A stretch of 64,000 nucleotides of DNA from NCBI RefSeq assembly GCF_000590475.1, contig NZ_CP007441.1, positions 1,697,231 through 1,761,230 on the forward strand, in the 5' to 3' direction. Of the stretch, positions 45,262-55,441 are shown piece by piece. The notes beneath the pieces were generated by a model. That model had not been told where the DNA came from and made no database searches. It worked only from the letters and a program-made list of their open reading frames with translations. Within the stretch, counting starts at the first letter, position 1. Each line of letters starts with the position of its first letter. Source of the stretch: Stutzerimonas stutzeri (GTDB taxonomy: Bacteria > Pseudomonadota > Gammaproteobacteria > Pseudomonadales > Pseudomonadaceae). The position numbers were made by a program, and so were the translations under genes.

Positions 45262-46269
45262 ATGTTCCGATTGAAATCCAGGTGTGTGGCGCTCGCGTTC
45301 GCACTGTCTGCAATGGCCACCGCAGCTTCCGCCAACGACGCAGGCTATGGTGAGCAACTTGAAGGTTTTGAATACCCTTATCCGGTACATCACTTCGCTT
45401 TGGACTCACAAGGTCAAAGCCTGAAAATGGGGTACATGGACATCGCCCCGACGGTGCCGGCCAATGGCCGCACGGCGGTACTATTTCATGGCAAGAACTT
45501 CTGCGGGGCTACTTGGGAAACCAGCATCAAGGCCTTGGCCGATGACGGTTATCGGGTCGTGGCGCCTGATCAGATCGGATTTTGCACCTCTAGTAAGCCA
45601 GAGCACTATCAGTACAGCTTCCATCAGCTTGCAGCCAACACCCATGCTTTGCTCGCCAGCCTTGGTGTCGCCAAGGTCGATCTCATCGGCCATTCCACGG
45701 GCGGCATGCTTGCTACCCGTTATGGTCTGATTTATCCGCAAGCTACGGAAAAACTGATACTGGTCAACCCGATCGGGCTGGAAGACTGGAAAGCGCTGGG
45801 TGTGCCCTGGCGCAGCGTTGATCAATGGTATGAGCTCAAGCTCAGTGCGGACGGCGTACGGAAATACGAGCAGAAGACCTACTACGCAGGCCAATGGAAG
45901 CCTGAATATGATCGCTGGGTCGACATGCTTGCCGGACTTAACAAAGGCCCTGGTCACAAACGGGTGGCTTGGAACTCGGCACTCATCTACGACATGATCT
46001 TTACCCAACCGGTGTTTTACGAACTGCCCAACCTTGAAATGCCCACGGTGCTGATCATTGGTGACGCCGACACTACCGCCATCGGCAGCGACATTGCGTC
46101 CCCCGACATCAAGGCGAAAATTGGTAATTACAAAGTGATGGGCAAGCAAGCTGCAAAACTGATTCCAGATGCACGACTGGTTGAGTTCCCGGGCAAGGGG
46201 CACGCCCCGCAGATGGAAGATCCCGGCGCCTTCAACAAGGTATTGCTCAAGGAACTGAACCGCAGCTGA
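45262..46269 (+). CDS. Secreted alpha/beta hydrolase
   Basis: A 335-residue alpha/beta-hydrolase-fold protein. Residues 1-24 are a signal peptide (ALAFALSAMATAASA). The oxyanion-hole segment is LFHGKNFCGATWE, the nucleophile Ser lies in LIGHSTGGMLATRYG, the acid is in IIGDADTTAIG, and the His in FPGKGHAPQMEDP, so the triad is complete. It is probably periplasmic and may cleave esters or lactones. GAGGACTCTCC precedes the start. It is divergent from the LysR gene. Confidence 0.85.
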   Translation: MFRLKSRCVALAFALSAMATAASANDAGYGEQLEGFEYPYPVHHFALDSQGQSLKMGYMDIAPTVPANGRTAVLFHGKNFCGATWETSIKALADDGYRVVAPDQIGFCTSSKPEHYQYSFHQLAANTHALLASLGVAKVDLIGHSTGGMLATRYGLIYPQATEKLILVNPIGLEDWKALGVPWRSVDQWYELKLSADGVRKYEQKTYYAGQWKPEYDRWVDMLAGLNKGPGHKRVAWNSALIYDMIFTQPVFYELPNLEMPTVLIIGDADTTAIGSDIASPDIKAKIGNYKVMGKQAAKLIPDARLVEFPGKGHAPQMEDPGAFNKVLLKELNRS

Positions 46270-47129
46270 GTGGACAGTTGCCGGGGCGTCGATGACCTCT
46301 TTAGGCTAGCTTTCGTCGGTTCGTTTTATGAGAGAGCTAGCCTTGGCTTAGAGGCGGACTTAGGCCGTCGGTCCGAGGACTCGCAGCCGTCAGCAAGCTC
46401 TCGATCCGTCTGAGCGGTCCCGTATTGGTCCCTTTCTGCTTACCGGCATGCTAGGAGAGTCATGTGGGTTCCCTTGAATGCATGCTTCAGCTCTTGCGGA
46501 TCAGGCCCGCTACGTCCGAGCGCTCGTGCCGGTCCTAACGGCCGGAAGCGACCGGATCGGACCCATGCGGCCTGGATCGCTACTGCCCTTTGCGCGCTTT
46601 CGGCCCCTGGTGACGCGGACAGCTGATTACCGAAGGCGCTTCGCTATGAACCTCCAGACTCGCTGAGAAGATTGAGCTTGGAGTGGCAGCGGACTGCTCA
46701 GTTCTGGGCTTACAGCACGCGCACTTGATTCCGGTTGGTTGCGGCTGATACGACATGATCGTCCTGATCTCCATCTAGCCCTCGCGCAGCATTAGAGATT
46801 GGTTCATCCGCAGCGATTGCAGTGTTGGCAGCAGACCGCCCAGGAGTGTGAGTGAGCTGACAGCGCCCGCTGTCGGCAAGGCGATCTCCGGATCTCGCAG
46901 GGCGTTTGAGCAACGCCTGGGGCCCTGGCCGGGCTTTGCGCCCGCCAGGGCTGCATCGTCCGCAGATCGTTGTGCTCGCAGAGTTATCCTTATCGGAACG
47001 TCCATGCGCTTCGGGGCTCCAATGCGAGAGCCATGAGAGCGCTTCGTCAATGCATTTCTTCAGTCGTACCGCCAATCCCCGTCACATCCTGTCTCAATCC
47101 ATGTCCGAACCGTCGAGGGCCAGACGCGG
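46270..47129. other. 860-base gap at the right side of the accessory island
   Basis: No intact gene, RNA gene or mobile-element end was recognised. Next to the hydrolase gene is a hairpin (listed separately). On the minus strand at about 46775-46894 a frame reads PTAGAVSSLTLLGGLLPTLQ then SLRMNQSLMLREG and stops, which looks like the C-terminus of an FtsX-like ABC permease; what precedes it is not protein-like, so at most a scrap remains. The final 100 bases should hold the promoter of the TVP38-oxidoreductase gene. Confidence 0.35.
46303..46343 (+). terminator. Inverted repeat after the secreted hydrolase gene
   Basis: AGGCTAGCT and AGCTAGCCT form a perfect nine-base-pair stem around a 23-base loop that contains GTTTTAT. 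It lies 33 bases after the stop codon and may end transcription, though the long loop is unusual. Confidence 0.45.
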
Positions 47130-49280
47130 ATGAAAGCCAGCCGACTCATTATCCTGGCCGTGCTCATCGCGGCGGTGGCGTGCTTCTTCATCTTCGATCT
47201 CGGCGAGTACCTCACCCTCGAGTCGATCAAATCGCACAGCGGTGCTTTACATGGGCAGGTACAGGCCCATCCTTGGTGGGCCCGTGGGACGTTCTTCCTG
47301 GCCTACGTCGCGCTTACCGCATTGTCGTTTCCCGGCACGGTGGTGCTGACGCTGCTGGCAGGCGCCCTGTTCGGACTGTTGGAAGGCACGCTGCTTGTGT
47401 CCTTTGCGTCGAATGTCGGTGCGGTGGTGGCGATGCTGATCAGCCGCTTCATGCTGCGTGACTGGATTCAGAAGCGCTTCGGCAAGCAAGTCACTGCGAT
47501 CAACAAGGGCCTGGCGCGTGAAGGCACCTTCTATCTGGTCTCGCTGCGACTGATTCCGCTGGTGCCTTTCGTACTGCTGAATCCGGCACTCGGTCTGACT
47601 CGGGTGGGCATGTGGACGTTCTGGTGGACCACCCAGCTGGGTATGTTGCCGGGCAATGCCATTTACGTGAACGCCGGGCAGCAGCTGGTCCAGCTGCAGT
47701 CGTTGTCCGGCATCCTGTCCCCAAGCATGATCAGCACGCTGGTGCTGCTGGCGGTGTTCCCGTTGTTGGCCACTCGGCTGCTGACTCTGTACAAGGCACG
47801 CCAGGCGTACCGCGGCTGGCACAAACCGAAACGCTTTGAGCACAATCTGGTCGTGATCGGTGGCGGCACTGGGGGGCTGGCAACGGCGCGGATCGCCGCC
47901 TCATTAAAAGCACGGGTGAGTCTGTTCGAACGGCAGCGCTTGGGTGGTGTAGCCGTGCACGAAGGTAGCGTGCCGGCCAGGGCATTGAGCCGCTCGGCGA
48001 ACCTCATTCATGCGCTACGCCACGGTCAGCAGCAAGGTGACGAGCACCGGGTCGATGAGATGGATTTCGCTGAGGTAATAGGCCGAGTGAGGCGGCTCTC
48101 CGATGAGGCAATGGGTTGCCCTTCGGCCGAACACTACACTCGCCTGGGTGTGGAAGTTGTCATGGCCGAGGCCAGATTAAGCTCGCCGTGGACGGTCGAG
48201 GTGGAAGGCCGCACGTTGACTAGCCGTGCCATCGTCATCGCGACAGGCAGCCGGCCGTGGGTCCCGCCGATTCCCGGCCTTGATGCGGTGGAGCCGCTGA
48301 CGTGCGATACCCTCTGGAGTCTACGCGAGCGCCCCCAGAGGTTGCTGGTATTGGGCAGCGGGGCTGGCGCCTGCGAATTCGCTCAAGCCTTTCAGCGGCT
48401 AGGCTGCCAGGTCACCCTGACCAGCGAACATGAGGTCCTGCTCGAACAGGAGGATGCGGAAGCGGCACGAGCCGTGACCGCCGCCCTGAGTGCCGATGGC
48501 GTTGAACTGCGGCTCGGCCTGTCGCCGCTGCGTGTCGAGGTGATCGAGGGCGAGCGGCGCCTGATCTGTAGTGATAAAGATGAGGGTGAGCTGACGTTGC
48601 CGTTCGACCGGGTATTGCTGGCGCTCGGGCAAGGCGCAGATGTAGAGGGGTTGGGCCTGGACGCGTTGGGGTTGCGCTGCGGAGATGATGGCAGCCTCGA
48701 AGTCGATGAATACCTGGCGACCCGCTTCCCGAACATCTACGCGGTAGGCAGCGTTGCCGGGCCATACGGGGCGCCTCACGTGGCTGAACATCAGGCCTGG
48801 TACGCGGCGTTCAATGCCCTGTTCGGTGGGTTCAGACGGTTCGCGGTGAGCGAGCGGGTCATACCGCATGCCGTCTTCACTGCTCCCGAGATAGCGTCGG
48901 TAGGGCTGACCGAGGCAGAGGCGCGAGCGCTCGAGATGGAGTTCGAAGTGATCCGGCTGGACCTGAAATCGTTGGCCGGTGCGGTCGCCGAAGACGCCGG
49001 TCAAGGCTTCGTCAAGGTGCTCACGGAAAAGGGCGAGGATCGCATCCTCGGGGTCACCATCGTCGGCGAGCAGGCCAGTGAAACCCTGGCCGGATTCGTC
49101 GTGGCGATGAAGCACAAACTTGGACTCAACAAGCTTGCCGAGACCGTACAGCTTGGCGCCACCCTGGGCGAGGCCAGTCGGGTGGTCGCCGAAGCTTGGC
49201 GGCAGCAGCGCAGACCGACGCGCGCGCTCGGCTGGGCCGAGCGTTTTAACCGCTGGCGACTCGGAGGCGCACGCCGCTGA
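47130..49280 (+). CDS. TVP38/TMEM64 membrane domain fused to a redox-dead pyridine-nucleotide disulfide oxidoreductase
   Basis: A 716-residue fusion. Residues 1-225 are a VTT/TVP38 (DedA-like) membrane domain with the re-entrant FPGTVVLTLLAGALFG and the LRLIPLVPFVLLNPALGLT segment. Residues 238-700 are an FAD/NAD oxidoreductase with VVIGGGTGGLATARIA, the second GxGxxG as VLGSGAGACEFAQAF, and IYAVGSVAG. The redox disulfide, normally GGTCLNVGC, reads GGVAVHEGS here: Ala275 and Ser280 replace both Cys. The C-terminal HPT-x-x-E motif reads GATLGE, so the catalytic His is gone too. It can bind FAD and NAD(P)H but should not reduce disulfides. Such fusions usually keep the Cys pair. Function unknown. 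Confidence 0.88.
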   Translation: MKASRLIILAVLIAAVACFFIFDLGEYLTLESIKSHSGALHGQVQAHPWWARGTFFLAYVALTALSFPGTVVLTLLAGALFGLLEGTLLVSFASNVGAVVAMLISRFMLRDWIQKRFGKQVTAINKGLAREGTFYLVSLRLIPLVPFVLLNPALGLTRVGMWTFWWTTQLGMLPGNAIYVNAGQQLVQLQSLSGILSPSMISTLVLLAVFPLLATRLLTLYKARQAYRGWHKPKRFEHNLVVIGGGTGGLATARIAASLKARVSLFERQRLGGVAVHEGSVPARALSRSANLIHALRHGQQQGDEHRVDEMDFAEVIGRVRRLSDEAMGCPSAEHYTRLGVEVVMAEARLSSPWTVEVEGRTLTSRAIVIATGSRPWVPPIPGLDAVEPLTCDTLWSLRERPQRLLVLGSGAGACEFAQAFQRLGCQVTLTSEHEVLLEQEDAEAARAVTAALSADGVELRLGLSPLRVEVIEGERRLICSDKDEGELTLPFDRVLLALGQGADVEGLGLDALGLRCGDDGSLEVDEYLATRFPNIYAVGSVAGPYGAPHVAEHQAWYAAFNALFGGFRRFAVSERVIPHAVFTAPEIASVGLTEAEARALEMEFEVIRLDLKSLAGAVAEDAGQGFVKVLTEKGEDRILGVTIVGEQASETLAGFVVAMKHKLGLNKLAETVQLGATLGEASRVVAEAWRQQRRPTRALGWAERFNRWRLGGARR

Positions 49281-49424
49281 GCGGCGCCAGGCTTCCTGAA
49301 AGCTTAGAGCGGGCGCTTGCCCAGGGGGGCGGTGAATCACTTTTTGTCCGACCAAGTTCCTCGATCGGCACGGTTTAAATGCCACGCGTAATTCCAGTAG
49401 AAGCGAGTCGCTCGAAGCATCGGG

Positions 49425-52400
49425 TTATTGGAAATCTCGACTGCGAACATCCAGGCCGGTCAGTAGTGGCGTGAGGTCGCTCAAGCGCCCGGCGATGACG
49501 TGGCGAACACCGTTCGCCGATTCCAGGTGGCCGTCGATCCGCAGCAGCTGCGACTGGATCAGCACCCGCCGCTGGCGCTCGGCCAGATCGCGCCAGACCA
49601 CCACATTGATCATGCCAAACTCGTCTTCCAGGGTGACGAAGATCACGCCGCTGGCCGTTTGTGGGCGTTGGCGACCAATGACCAGACCAGCAACGCTAAC
49701 GGGGCGGCCATGCTCGATGGTGGCCAATTCACGAGAGCTGCGGCAGCGCCGACTCCTGAGCTGGTCGCGTAGCAGGGCCAGTGGGTGGGGGCCGAGCGTG
49801 GTACCGAGGGTGGCGTAGTCGGTCACCAGATCTTCGCCGACGCTGGGCGGCGGCAACGGTACCGGCGCTTCCTGCGATGCGGTGTGGTTGGCGAACAACG
49901 GCAGCTGTGGCTCGACTCCGGCCACCGCCCAGCGCGCCTGGTGGCGATGTCCGGCGAGGCCGCGCAGGGCGCCGGCATCAGCCAGTTGTTCGCGGGCGCG
50001 GGCATCCAGCTCGGCGCGCAGGCACAGATCATCGACGGCAATGAATGGTCGAACTTTTCGCACCGCTTCGATACGTCGCGCACCCACTTCACGAAAGCCT
50101 CGCACCATACGCAAGCCCATGCGGATCGCGGGTTGCTCGGTTGCGGTCGGCTCAAGGCTGCAATCCCAATCGCTGTGACGAACATCCACCGGACGGATTT
50201 CCAGACCGTGACGGCGAGCGTCCTGAAGAATCTGGTCGGGATTGTAGAAACCCATCGGCCAACTATTGATCAATGCGCAGGCGTAGGCGGCCGGTTCGTG
50301 GCATTTCAGCCAACAGCTGGCGTAGGTGAGCAGGGCGAAACTCGCTGCGTGCGATTCGGGAAAGCCGTAACTGCCGAACCCTTTGATCTGCTCGAAGATG
50401 CGGGCGATGAAGTCCGCCTCGTAGCCCTTGGCGAGCATACGCTCGGTCAGGCGCTGGCGGTGATGCTCCAGACCGCCATGGCGCTTCCAGGCGGCCATGG
50501 ATCGACGCAGCTCGTCGGCTTCGCCGGGCGTGTAGGCGGCGGCAACGATCGCCAGCTCCATCACCTGTTCCTGGAACAGCGGCACACCGAGTGTGCGCTC
50601 GAAGACCGGTCTGAGTTCCTCGGAAGGGTAGTCCTCTGGTTCTTCACGATTGCGCCGTCGCAGGTAGGGATGAACCATATCGCCCTGAATCGGCCCTGGA
50701 CGCACGATGGCGACCTGGATTACCAGATCGTAGAACTCCCTGGGGCGCAGGCGCGGAAGCATGGCCATCTGCGCCCGAGATTCGATCTGGAACACACCGA
50801 CGGTATCGGCACGGCTGATCATGTCGTAGGTCGCGCGATCTTCCTGCGGCAGGCTGGCAATCGACCAACGCGTGCCGCGATAGTGTTCGATCAGGTCGAA
50901 GCAGCGGCGCAATGCGCTGAGCATGCCGAGAGCGAGCACATCGACTTTGAGCAGGCCTACGGCGTCCAGATCGTCCTTGTCCCACTGGATCACGGTGCGT
51001 TCGGCCATGCTGGCGTTTTCCACCGGCACCAGTGTTTCCAATGACTGCTCGGAGATGACGAAACCACCTGGATGCTGCGACAGGTGTCGGGGGAAGCCGA
51101 TCAGCTCGCCGGTCAGCGTCAGCACCCGACGCAGCACCGGACTGCCGGGATCAAAGCCGGCCTCAAGCAGACGCTCATTATCGGGCACTCGGTCGCTCCA
51201 GCGGCCACAACAGTCGGCCAGGGCGTTGATCTGGTCCGCCGGCAGTCCGAGGGCTTTGGCCACATCACGCATCGCTCCGGTGGCGTGATAGGTGCTGACT
51301 ACAGCGGTGAGCGCGGCCCGCTCGCGGCCATAACGGCGGAACAGATATTGAATGACTTCCTCGCGACGTTCGTGCTCGAAATCGACATCAATGTCAGGTG
51401 GCTCGTTGCGTTCGCGGGACAGGAAACGCTCGAACAGCAGCTTGCTGCGTGACGGGTCGAGCTCGGTGATGCCCAGCACGAAACATACGGTCGAGTTGGC
51501 TGCCGAGCCGCGGCCCTGGCAAAGAATTGCCCGGTCACGGGCGAAGCGAACGATGTCGTGCACAGTGAGAAAATAACTTTCGTAGCGCAGTTCGGCGATC
51601 AGCTTCAGTTCATGCTCGATTTGCGCTCGGGCCTTTTCCGTGACGCCTTTAGGCCAGCGCCAGCCAATCCCCTCTTCGACCAGCTTGCGCAGCCAGGTGG
51701 TGGCGTTGTGGCCTGCGGGCACCAGTTCGTGCGGGTATTGGTAGTTCAATTGCTTGAGGTCGAACTGGCAACGCTCGGCGATGCGCAGTGTTTCGCCGAG
51801 CAGTTCGGGTGGATACAGCTGGGTCAGCTCCTCGTATCGGCGCAGGTGGCGCTCGCCGTTAGGGAATAGGTAGCGACCGGCCTCTGCCACCGGCAGGTGC
51901 TGGCGGATCGCGCTCATGCAGTCCTGCAGCGCACGCCGGCCACGAGCGTGCATATGCACATCGCCGCAGGCCACCGCGGGCAGGTTCAGGCGCGCGGCCA
52001 GTGCCTGCCACTGGCGCAGGTGGCGTTCGTCGTCTGGCCCGCGGTGCAGTTCGATGCCTAGCCAAAGGCGTTCCGGAAATCGTTCGCGTAGCCAGCGGCC
52101 CTCGAGATCAGCCTCGGGTTGGCCTGCAATCCAGATGGCCAGCAATCCATCCAGTGGCTCGCTCAGATCTTCAGCTAGAAGCTGGTAGCGGCCTTTTTCG
52201 GCGCGACGGCGGGCGCGGGTGATCAAGCGGCACAAGGCCTGATAACCGGTCAGGTCCTCCACCAGCAGGACCAGCTTGGGCCCGTCTTCGATCTGAATCT
52301 CACTGCCGATGACCAGTGGTAGACCAATATCCTTCGAAGCCTGCCAGGCCCGAACGATGCCGGCCAGGGTGCATTCGTCGGTAATTGCCAGGCCCCGATA

Positions 52401-52502
52401 GCCGAGCAGTGCGGCGCGCTCGAACAACTCGCGAGCGCTGGACGCGCCCCGCTGGAAACTGAAGTTGGACAGGCAATGCAGTTCGACGTAATCGGCCATC
52501 AT
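49425..52502 (-). CDS. dnaE2: Error-prone DNA polymerase DnaE2 (ImuC)
   Basis: A 1025-residue C-family polymerase used in SOS mutagenesis to copy past lesions. It has the PHP domain ([18 protein letters not shown]), polymerase acid motif [32 protein letters not shown], and a C-terminal OB fold ([19 protein letters not shown]). Length is that of DnaE2, shorter than replicative DnaE1. It is the last gene of imuA-imuB-dnaE2; the start ATG overlaps the imuB stop (ATGA) and is preferred over an upstream extension inside imuB. ImuB links it to the beta clamp. Confidence 0.95.
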   Translation of the reverse strand: MMADYVELHCLSNFSFQRGASSARELFERAALLGYRGLAITDECTLAGIVRAWQASKDIGLPLVIGSEIQIEDGPKLVLLVEDLTGYQALCRLITRARRRAEKGRYQLLAEDLSEPLDGLLAIWIAGQPEADLEGRWLRERFPERLWLGIELHRGPDDERHLRQWQALAARLNLPAVACGDVHMHARGRRALQDCMSAIRQHLPVAEAGRYLFPNGERHLRRYEELTQLYPPELLGETLRIAERCQFDLKQLNYQYPHELVPAGHNATTWLRKLVEEGIGWRWPKGVTEKARAQIEHELKLIAELRYESYFLTVHDIVRFARDRAILCQGRGSAANSTVCFVLGITELDPSRSKLLFERFLSRERNEPPDIDVDFEHERREEVIQYLFRRYGRERAALTAVVSTYHATGAMRDVAKALGLPADQINALADCCGRWSDRVPDNERLLEAGFDPGSPVLRRVLTLTGELIGFPRHLSQHPGGFVISEQSLETLVPVENASMAERTVIQWDKDDLDAVGLLKVDVLALGMLSALRRCFDLIEHYRGTRWSIASLPQEDRATYDMISRADTVGVFQIESRAQMAMLPRLRPREFYDLVIQVAIVRPGPIQGDMVHPYLRRRNREEPEDYPSEELRPVFERTLGVPLFQEQVMELAIVAAAYTPGEADELRRSMAAWKRHGGLEHHRQRLTERMLAKGYEADFIARIFEQIKGFGSYGFPESHAASFALLTYASCWLKCHEPAAYACALINSWPMGFYNPDQILQDARRHGLEIRPVDVRHSDWDCSLEPTATEQPAIRMGLRMVRGFREVGARRIEAVRKVRPFIAVDDLCLRAELDARAREQLADAGALRGLAGHRHQARWAVAGVEPQLPLFANHTASQEAPVPLPPPSVGEDLVTDYATLGTTLGPHPLALLRDQLRSRRCRSSRELATIEHGRPVSVAGLVIGRQRPQTASGVIFVTLEDEFGMINVVVWRDLAERQRRVLIQSQLLRIDGHLESANGVRHVIAGRLSDLTPLLTGLDVRSRDFQ

Positions 52503-53896
52503 GCGAACCAGCCATGCAGCAGCAACGGCCCTGCGCCAGTGACCGCGCGAAAGGCCCAGCCGCGCTGCCCGGTACGGGTTTCCACCAGATAATAATCGCG
52601 GCGCACATCGCGGCCGTCCCACCATCCGGATTCGATGCGCTCGGGGCCGGCGAGTATGCGCAGCGATGCTTCATGCAGCGTTTTGGGCTCGGACAATAAC
52701 CAGCCAGGGCGCAGGGCGATGGCTGTCGAAGGCTCATGCTGAATGGCATGTTGCGGCTGCCAGGCGCATTCGGGACGATGGTCGGCACGTGCGCAGAGCC
52801 CCTGTACGGCGGCGTCGCCCAATCGGGCCCGCAGGCGTTCGCGTAGCTGCTCCCAAGGCAGCGACTGCTGCGGTCGTTCTTCGAATAACTGACGGTGCTC
52901 CGGGATGAAGGCTGGCAATTCGCGTGCGACCAGGCGCATCGCGAGTACCGGCGCCGGCAGTTGCAAATGCTCCAGCCGACCACGTGTCAGCTCGAATAGC
53001 ATGGCCGGATCGCGCTCGGCGCTGAGCAGGCCAACCGTCATTTGACTATCGGCCAGACTGCGGTGCTCCAGATGCAGGGTGAAGCGTTGCACTCCGCTGT
53101 CGCGACCGGCCAGGTAGGCGGCAAGATCGGCGGTTAGACGACGCAGTGGGAACAGCAGTGCCTGGTGGGACTCTATTTCGAAGTTCAGCTCGATCCGGGC
53201 ATCGAAGCGGTCTGGCGGGCGGTAGAAGTCCAGCGCCAAGGGACGATGCTCGAGCAAGGTATCGAGGTGCTTCAGCGCTTCTGCCGGAAAGCGTCGCGCA
53301 AGACCCGCTCGTGGTAGCGCGAGCACCTGCTTCAGGGTGCGCAAGCCCATGCGCACAAAGGCGGTTGTCACTTCGCGCGGCAGACCGATGCGCTCTACTG
53401 GCAATGGATTCAGCATGCTCTGCAGCGTCTCGGTATCCGTCACGGCCAAGCCGTCATGCGCGTTGGCCAGTACCCGTGCAGCGGCAGGGTTCGGTGCCAG
53501 CGTAATGCGATGCTGAAAGCCCAGCGCATGCAGTTCCTCCCGCAGGCGCGCCTCCAGGCAAGGCCAAGGGCCGAACAGGCCAAAACTGGATTGCACTTCC
53601 AATAGCAAGCAGCGCGGGTAATGCAGGCTGACATGCGAGCTGAAGCCGTAGGCCCAGGCGGCAAGGAATTGCTGCCAGCGCTCAATCGAAGCCAGATCAT
53701 ATTCAGCCGTCGTGAAAGTGCGAGTCAGCGCCTGGGCGGCGATCAGCGATTGCCCTGGCTTGAGGCCGAGCGCCCGCGCCGCCGGGTTGACCGCTTGCAG
53801 CACCCGGCGCTGCGGCGTGCCGGCATCGGCCCGACCGCGGAGCACGCCGTCCATGGCCAGTTGTGGCAACAGGATGCAGGCCCAGAGCGTGCCCAT
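52499..53896 (-). CDS. imuB: ImuB, inactive Y-family polymerase-like SOS protein
   Basis: A 465-residue Y-family-like protein that acts as the hub joining DnaE2, ImuA and the beta clamp. It begins [21 protein letters not shown], where the catalytic Asp-containing motifs of true Y polymerases are absent, as is normal for ImuB. The helix-hairpin-helix/little-finger region ([24 protein letters not shown]) is present. A clamp-binding motif candidate is QLFEERP around residue 355 (weak). The start is a lone ATG just after the imuA stop; the open frame further upstream lies within imuA and is rejected. Confidence 0.93.
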   Translation of the reverse strand: MGTLWACILLPQLAMDGVLRGRADAGTPQRRVLQAVNPAARALGLKPGQSLIAAQALTRTFTTAEYDLASIERWQQFLAAWAYGFSSHVSLHYPRCLLLEVQSSFGLFGPWPCLEARLREELHALGFQHRITLAPNPAAARVLANAHDGLAVTDTETLQSMLNPLPVERIGLPREVTTAFVRMGLRTLKQVLALPRAGLARRFPAEALKHLDTLLEHRPLALDFYRPPDRFDARIELNFEIESHQALLFPLRRLTADLAAYLAGRDSGVQRFTLHLEHRSLADSQMTVGLLSAERDPAMLFELTRGRLEHLQLPAPVLAMRLVARELPAFIPEHRQLFEERPQQSLPWEQLRERLRARLGDAAVQGLCARADHRPECAWQPQHAIQHEPSTAIALRPGWLLSEPKTLHEASLRILAGPERIESGWWDGRDVRRDYYLVETRTGQRGWAFRAVTGAGPLLLHGWFA

Positions 53897-53897
53897 C

Positions 53898-54515
53898 TCA
53901 AAGCCACGCCGCGGCGGGAATCGGACGCGCCTGAGCCAGCCCACCGCGGCACTTGAGTACACGCAATTGTGCCGGCTGAACTTCGACCGCCAGGCGTAGT
54001 GCCGCCGGCGAGGGGTTGATCGCCTCGCGCAGTGGTCGATAGGCGAAGGCCAGGGTTTGACCGGTCTCGGCGGCGACTTGCAGGCGGCGCAGGGCTCGGT
54101 CATCGGCCTGTTGCGGCCAACACAGTACCGCGCCGCAGCTGCCCGAGCGCAGGCATTGCTCGGCGGCCCACAAAGCCTCGCGGCCTTCCGCGTTGATGAT
54201 CGACAGCTGACGCAAGTCCACACCGGCTGCCAGCCAAGCTTGGGGGTAGGGCACATGCGGGGGCGCTACCAGCGCCACGCGTTCACCAGCAGCGGTCAAT
54301 CGCGCCAGGGTCGGCCAGAGCAGGCGCAATTCGCCGATACCGGTCGTGGCGATCAGCAGTTCGCTCAGTGCCGATTCCGGCCAACCGCCGCCGGGCAAGG
54401 CGGCATCCAGCGCTGGGTGTCCGGTCGGCTGGTTACTGGTCGAGACGAGGCTGGACTGGCCGCGCCATATACGGCGCGCATCGAGCAGATGATTGAGTGC
54501 GACCACAGATGCCAT
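53898..54515 (-). CDS. imuA: ImuA, RecA/SulA-like SOS mutagenesis protein
   Basis: A 205-residue protein of the ImuA family, first gene of the SOS mutagenesis operon. It has a RecA-like layout without a good Walker A: LPGGGWPESALSELLIATTGIGE, ERVALVAPPHVPYPQAW and CGAVLCWPQQADDRALRRLQ. In P. aeruginosa this position is PA0671. The ATG at MASVVALNHLLDARRIW is chosen over an in-frame TTG six codons upstream that would lie almost on the LexA box. GGAAG lies about 11 bases ahead. Confidence 0.9.
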   Translation of the reverse strand: MASVVALNHLLDARRIWRGQSSLVSTSNQPTGHPALDAALPGGGWPESALSELLIATTGIGELRLLWPTLARLTAAGERVALVAPPHVPYPQAWLAAGVDLRQLSIINAEGREALWAAEQCLRSGSCGAVLCWPQQADDRALRRLQVAAETGQTLAFAYRPLREAINPSPAALRLAVEVQPAQLRVLKCRGGLAQARPIPAAAWL

Positions 54516-54536
54516 GGCGATGGGATCTTCCAAATA

Positions 54537-54552
54537 CTGTATATGGATACAG
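54537..54552. promoter_or_regulatory. LexA box of the imuA-imuB-dnaE2 operon
   Basis: CTGTATATGGATACAG fits the gammaproteobacterial SOS box CTGT-N8-ACAG exactly, flanked by TA and TA. It is centred about 30 bases before the imuA start, where LexA would block the promoter. The site is symmetric enough that it could also affect the opposite direction, but the hydrolase start is 236 bases away. Confidence 0.9.
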
Positions 54553-54788
54553 TATTTGGGTTCGCGAAATGCCGGTCAAGTTGGTGCGATGAAAAGCGCA
54601 GCGTCAGGGCAGGTGAGAAAGGTGCCATGCCGGTCACCTGAGGGGGGCGACTTACTCTGGCGCTGGTCGAGTGCTGACGTTGCGTGATCTAAAACATTTT
54701 TAAGTTATAAATAAATAATTTCTTATTCTTTTTGGGGGAGATGTGCAAGTGGCTAGACTGGCTCCCATTATTTCGGGAGCACACCTCG

Positions 54789-55370
54789 ATGCGCAGCGAA
54801 TCGGTCCGTTATCTGATAGTGCCTGGCTGGAAAGGCTCGCCTGCCGCTCACTGGCAAAGCCATTGGCAGAGCAGGCTTCCTGACAGCGCCAGGGTAGAAC
54901 AGGCCGACTGGCTAAACCCTCGCCGTGAACAATGGATTGCCGAACTCGACCACAGCATCGCAATGAGCACCCAACCTGTAATTCTCGTCGCGCACAGTCT
55001 GGGCTGCATCACCATCGCCCATTGGGCCATGCAGGCGTCGGTCGACAGACTGCAGCGGGTTCGTGGTGCGCTGCTGGTCGCTCCGGCTGACGTGCAGCGT
55101 GACGGCTGCCCCGACGCTCTGCGCAATTTCGCGCCGATTCCACGCCAGGTACTACCCTTTCCCAGTCTGCTGGTCGGCTCCGATAACGATGCCGCCGCGA
55201 CAGCCTGTCGAGCCGCCGAGCTGGGTACGGACTGGGGGAGCGACATCGTCATCCTGAGCGGTGTCGGCCACATCAATACCGAGTCGGGGCATAGCCGCTG
55301 GGAACAGGGCTTTGCCTACTTGTATCGCCTGCAGAATCGCATTGTCCGGCAGGACCGCAAGAGGGCATGA
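54789..55370 (+). CDS. RBBP9/YdeN family alpha/beta hydrolase
   Basis: A 193-residue small serine hydrolase of the RBBP9/YdeN type. It has IVPGWKGSPAAHWQSHWQ at the N-terminus, nucleophile Ser in LVAHSLGCITIAHWA, Asp in LLVGSDNDAAAT and His in GVGHINTESGHSRWEQG, a full triad in family context. Members are intracellular esterases or peptidases with unknown bacterial substrates. The ATG after GGGAGCACACCTCG is chosen. The promoter region upstream is strikingly AT-rich (AAGTTATAAATAAATAA). Confidence 0.85.
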   Translation: MRSESVRYLIVPGWKGSPAAHWQSHWQSRLPDSARVEQADWLNPRREQWIAELDHSIAMSTQPVILVAHSLGCITIAHWAMQASVDRLQRVRGALLVAPADVQRDGCPDALRNFAPIPRQVLPFPSLLVGSDNDAAATACRAAELGTDWGSDIVILSGVGHINTESGHSRWEQGFAYLYRLQNRIVRQDRKRA

Positions 55371-55441
55371 AACAAAGGACAAGGACCCGACCACTCTAAC
55401 GTGGTCGTTATCAGCATCAACCGCATGAGGAGAGTGAAGAC

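Noticed and set aside
46478..46666. Short open frame in the gap after the secreted hydrolase
   Set aside because: Composition is not protein-like, there is no family resemblance and no ribosome site.
49785..51044. 419-codon open frame on the plus strand
   Set aside because: It is fully antisense to dnaE2, whose motifs are complete; composition is that of a shadow frame.
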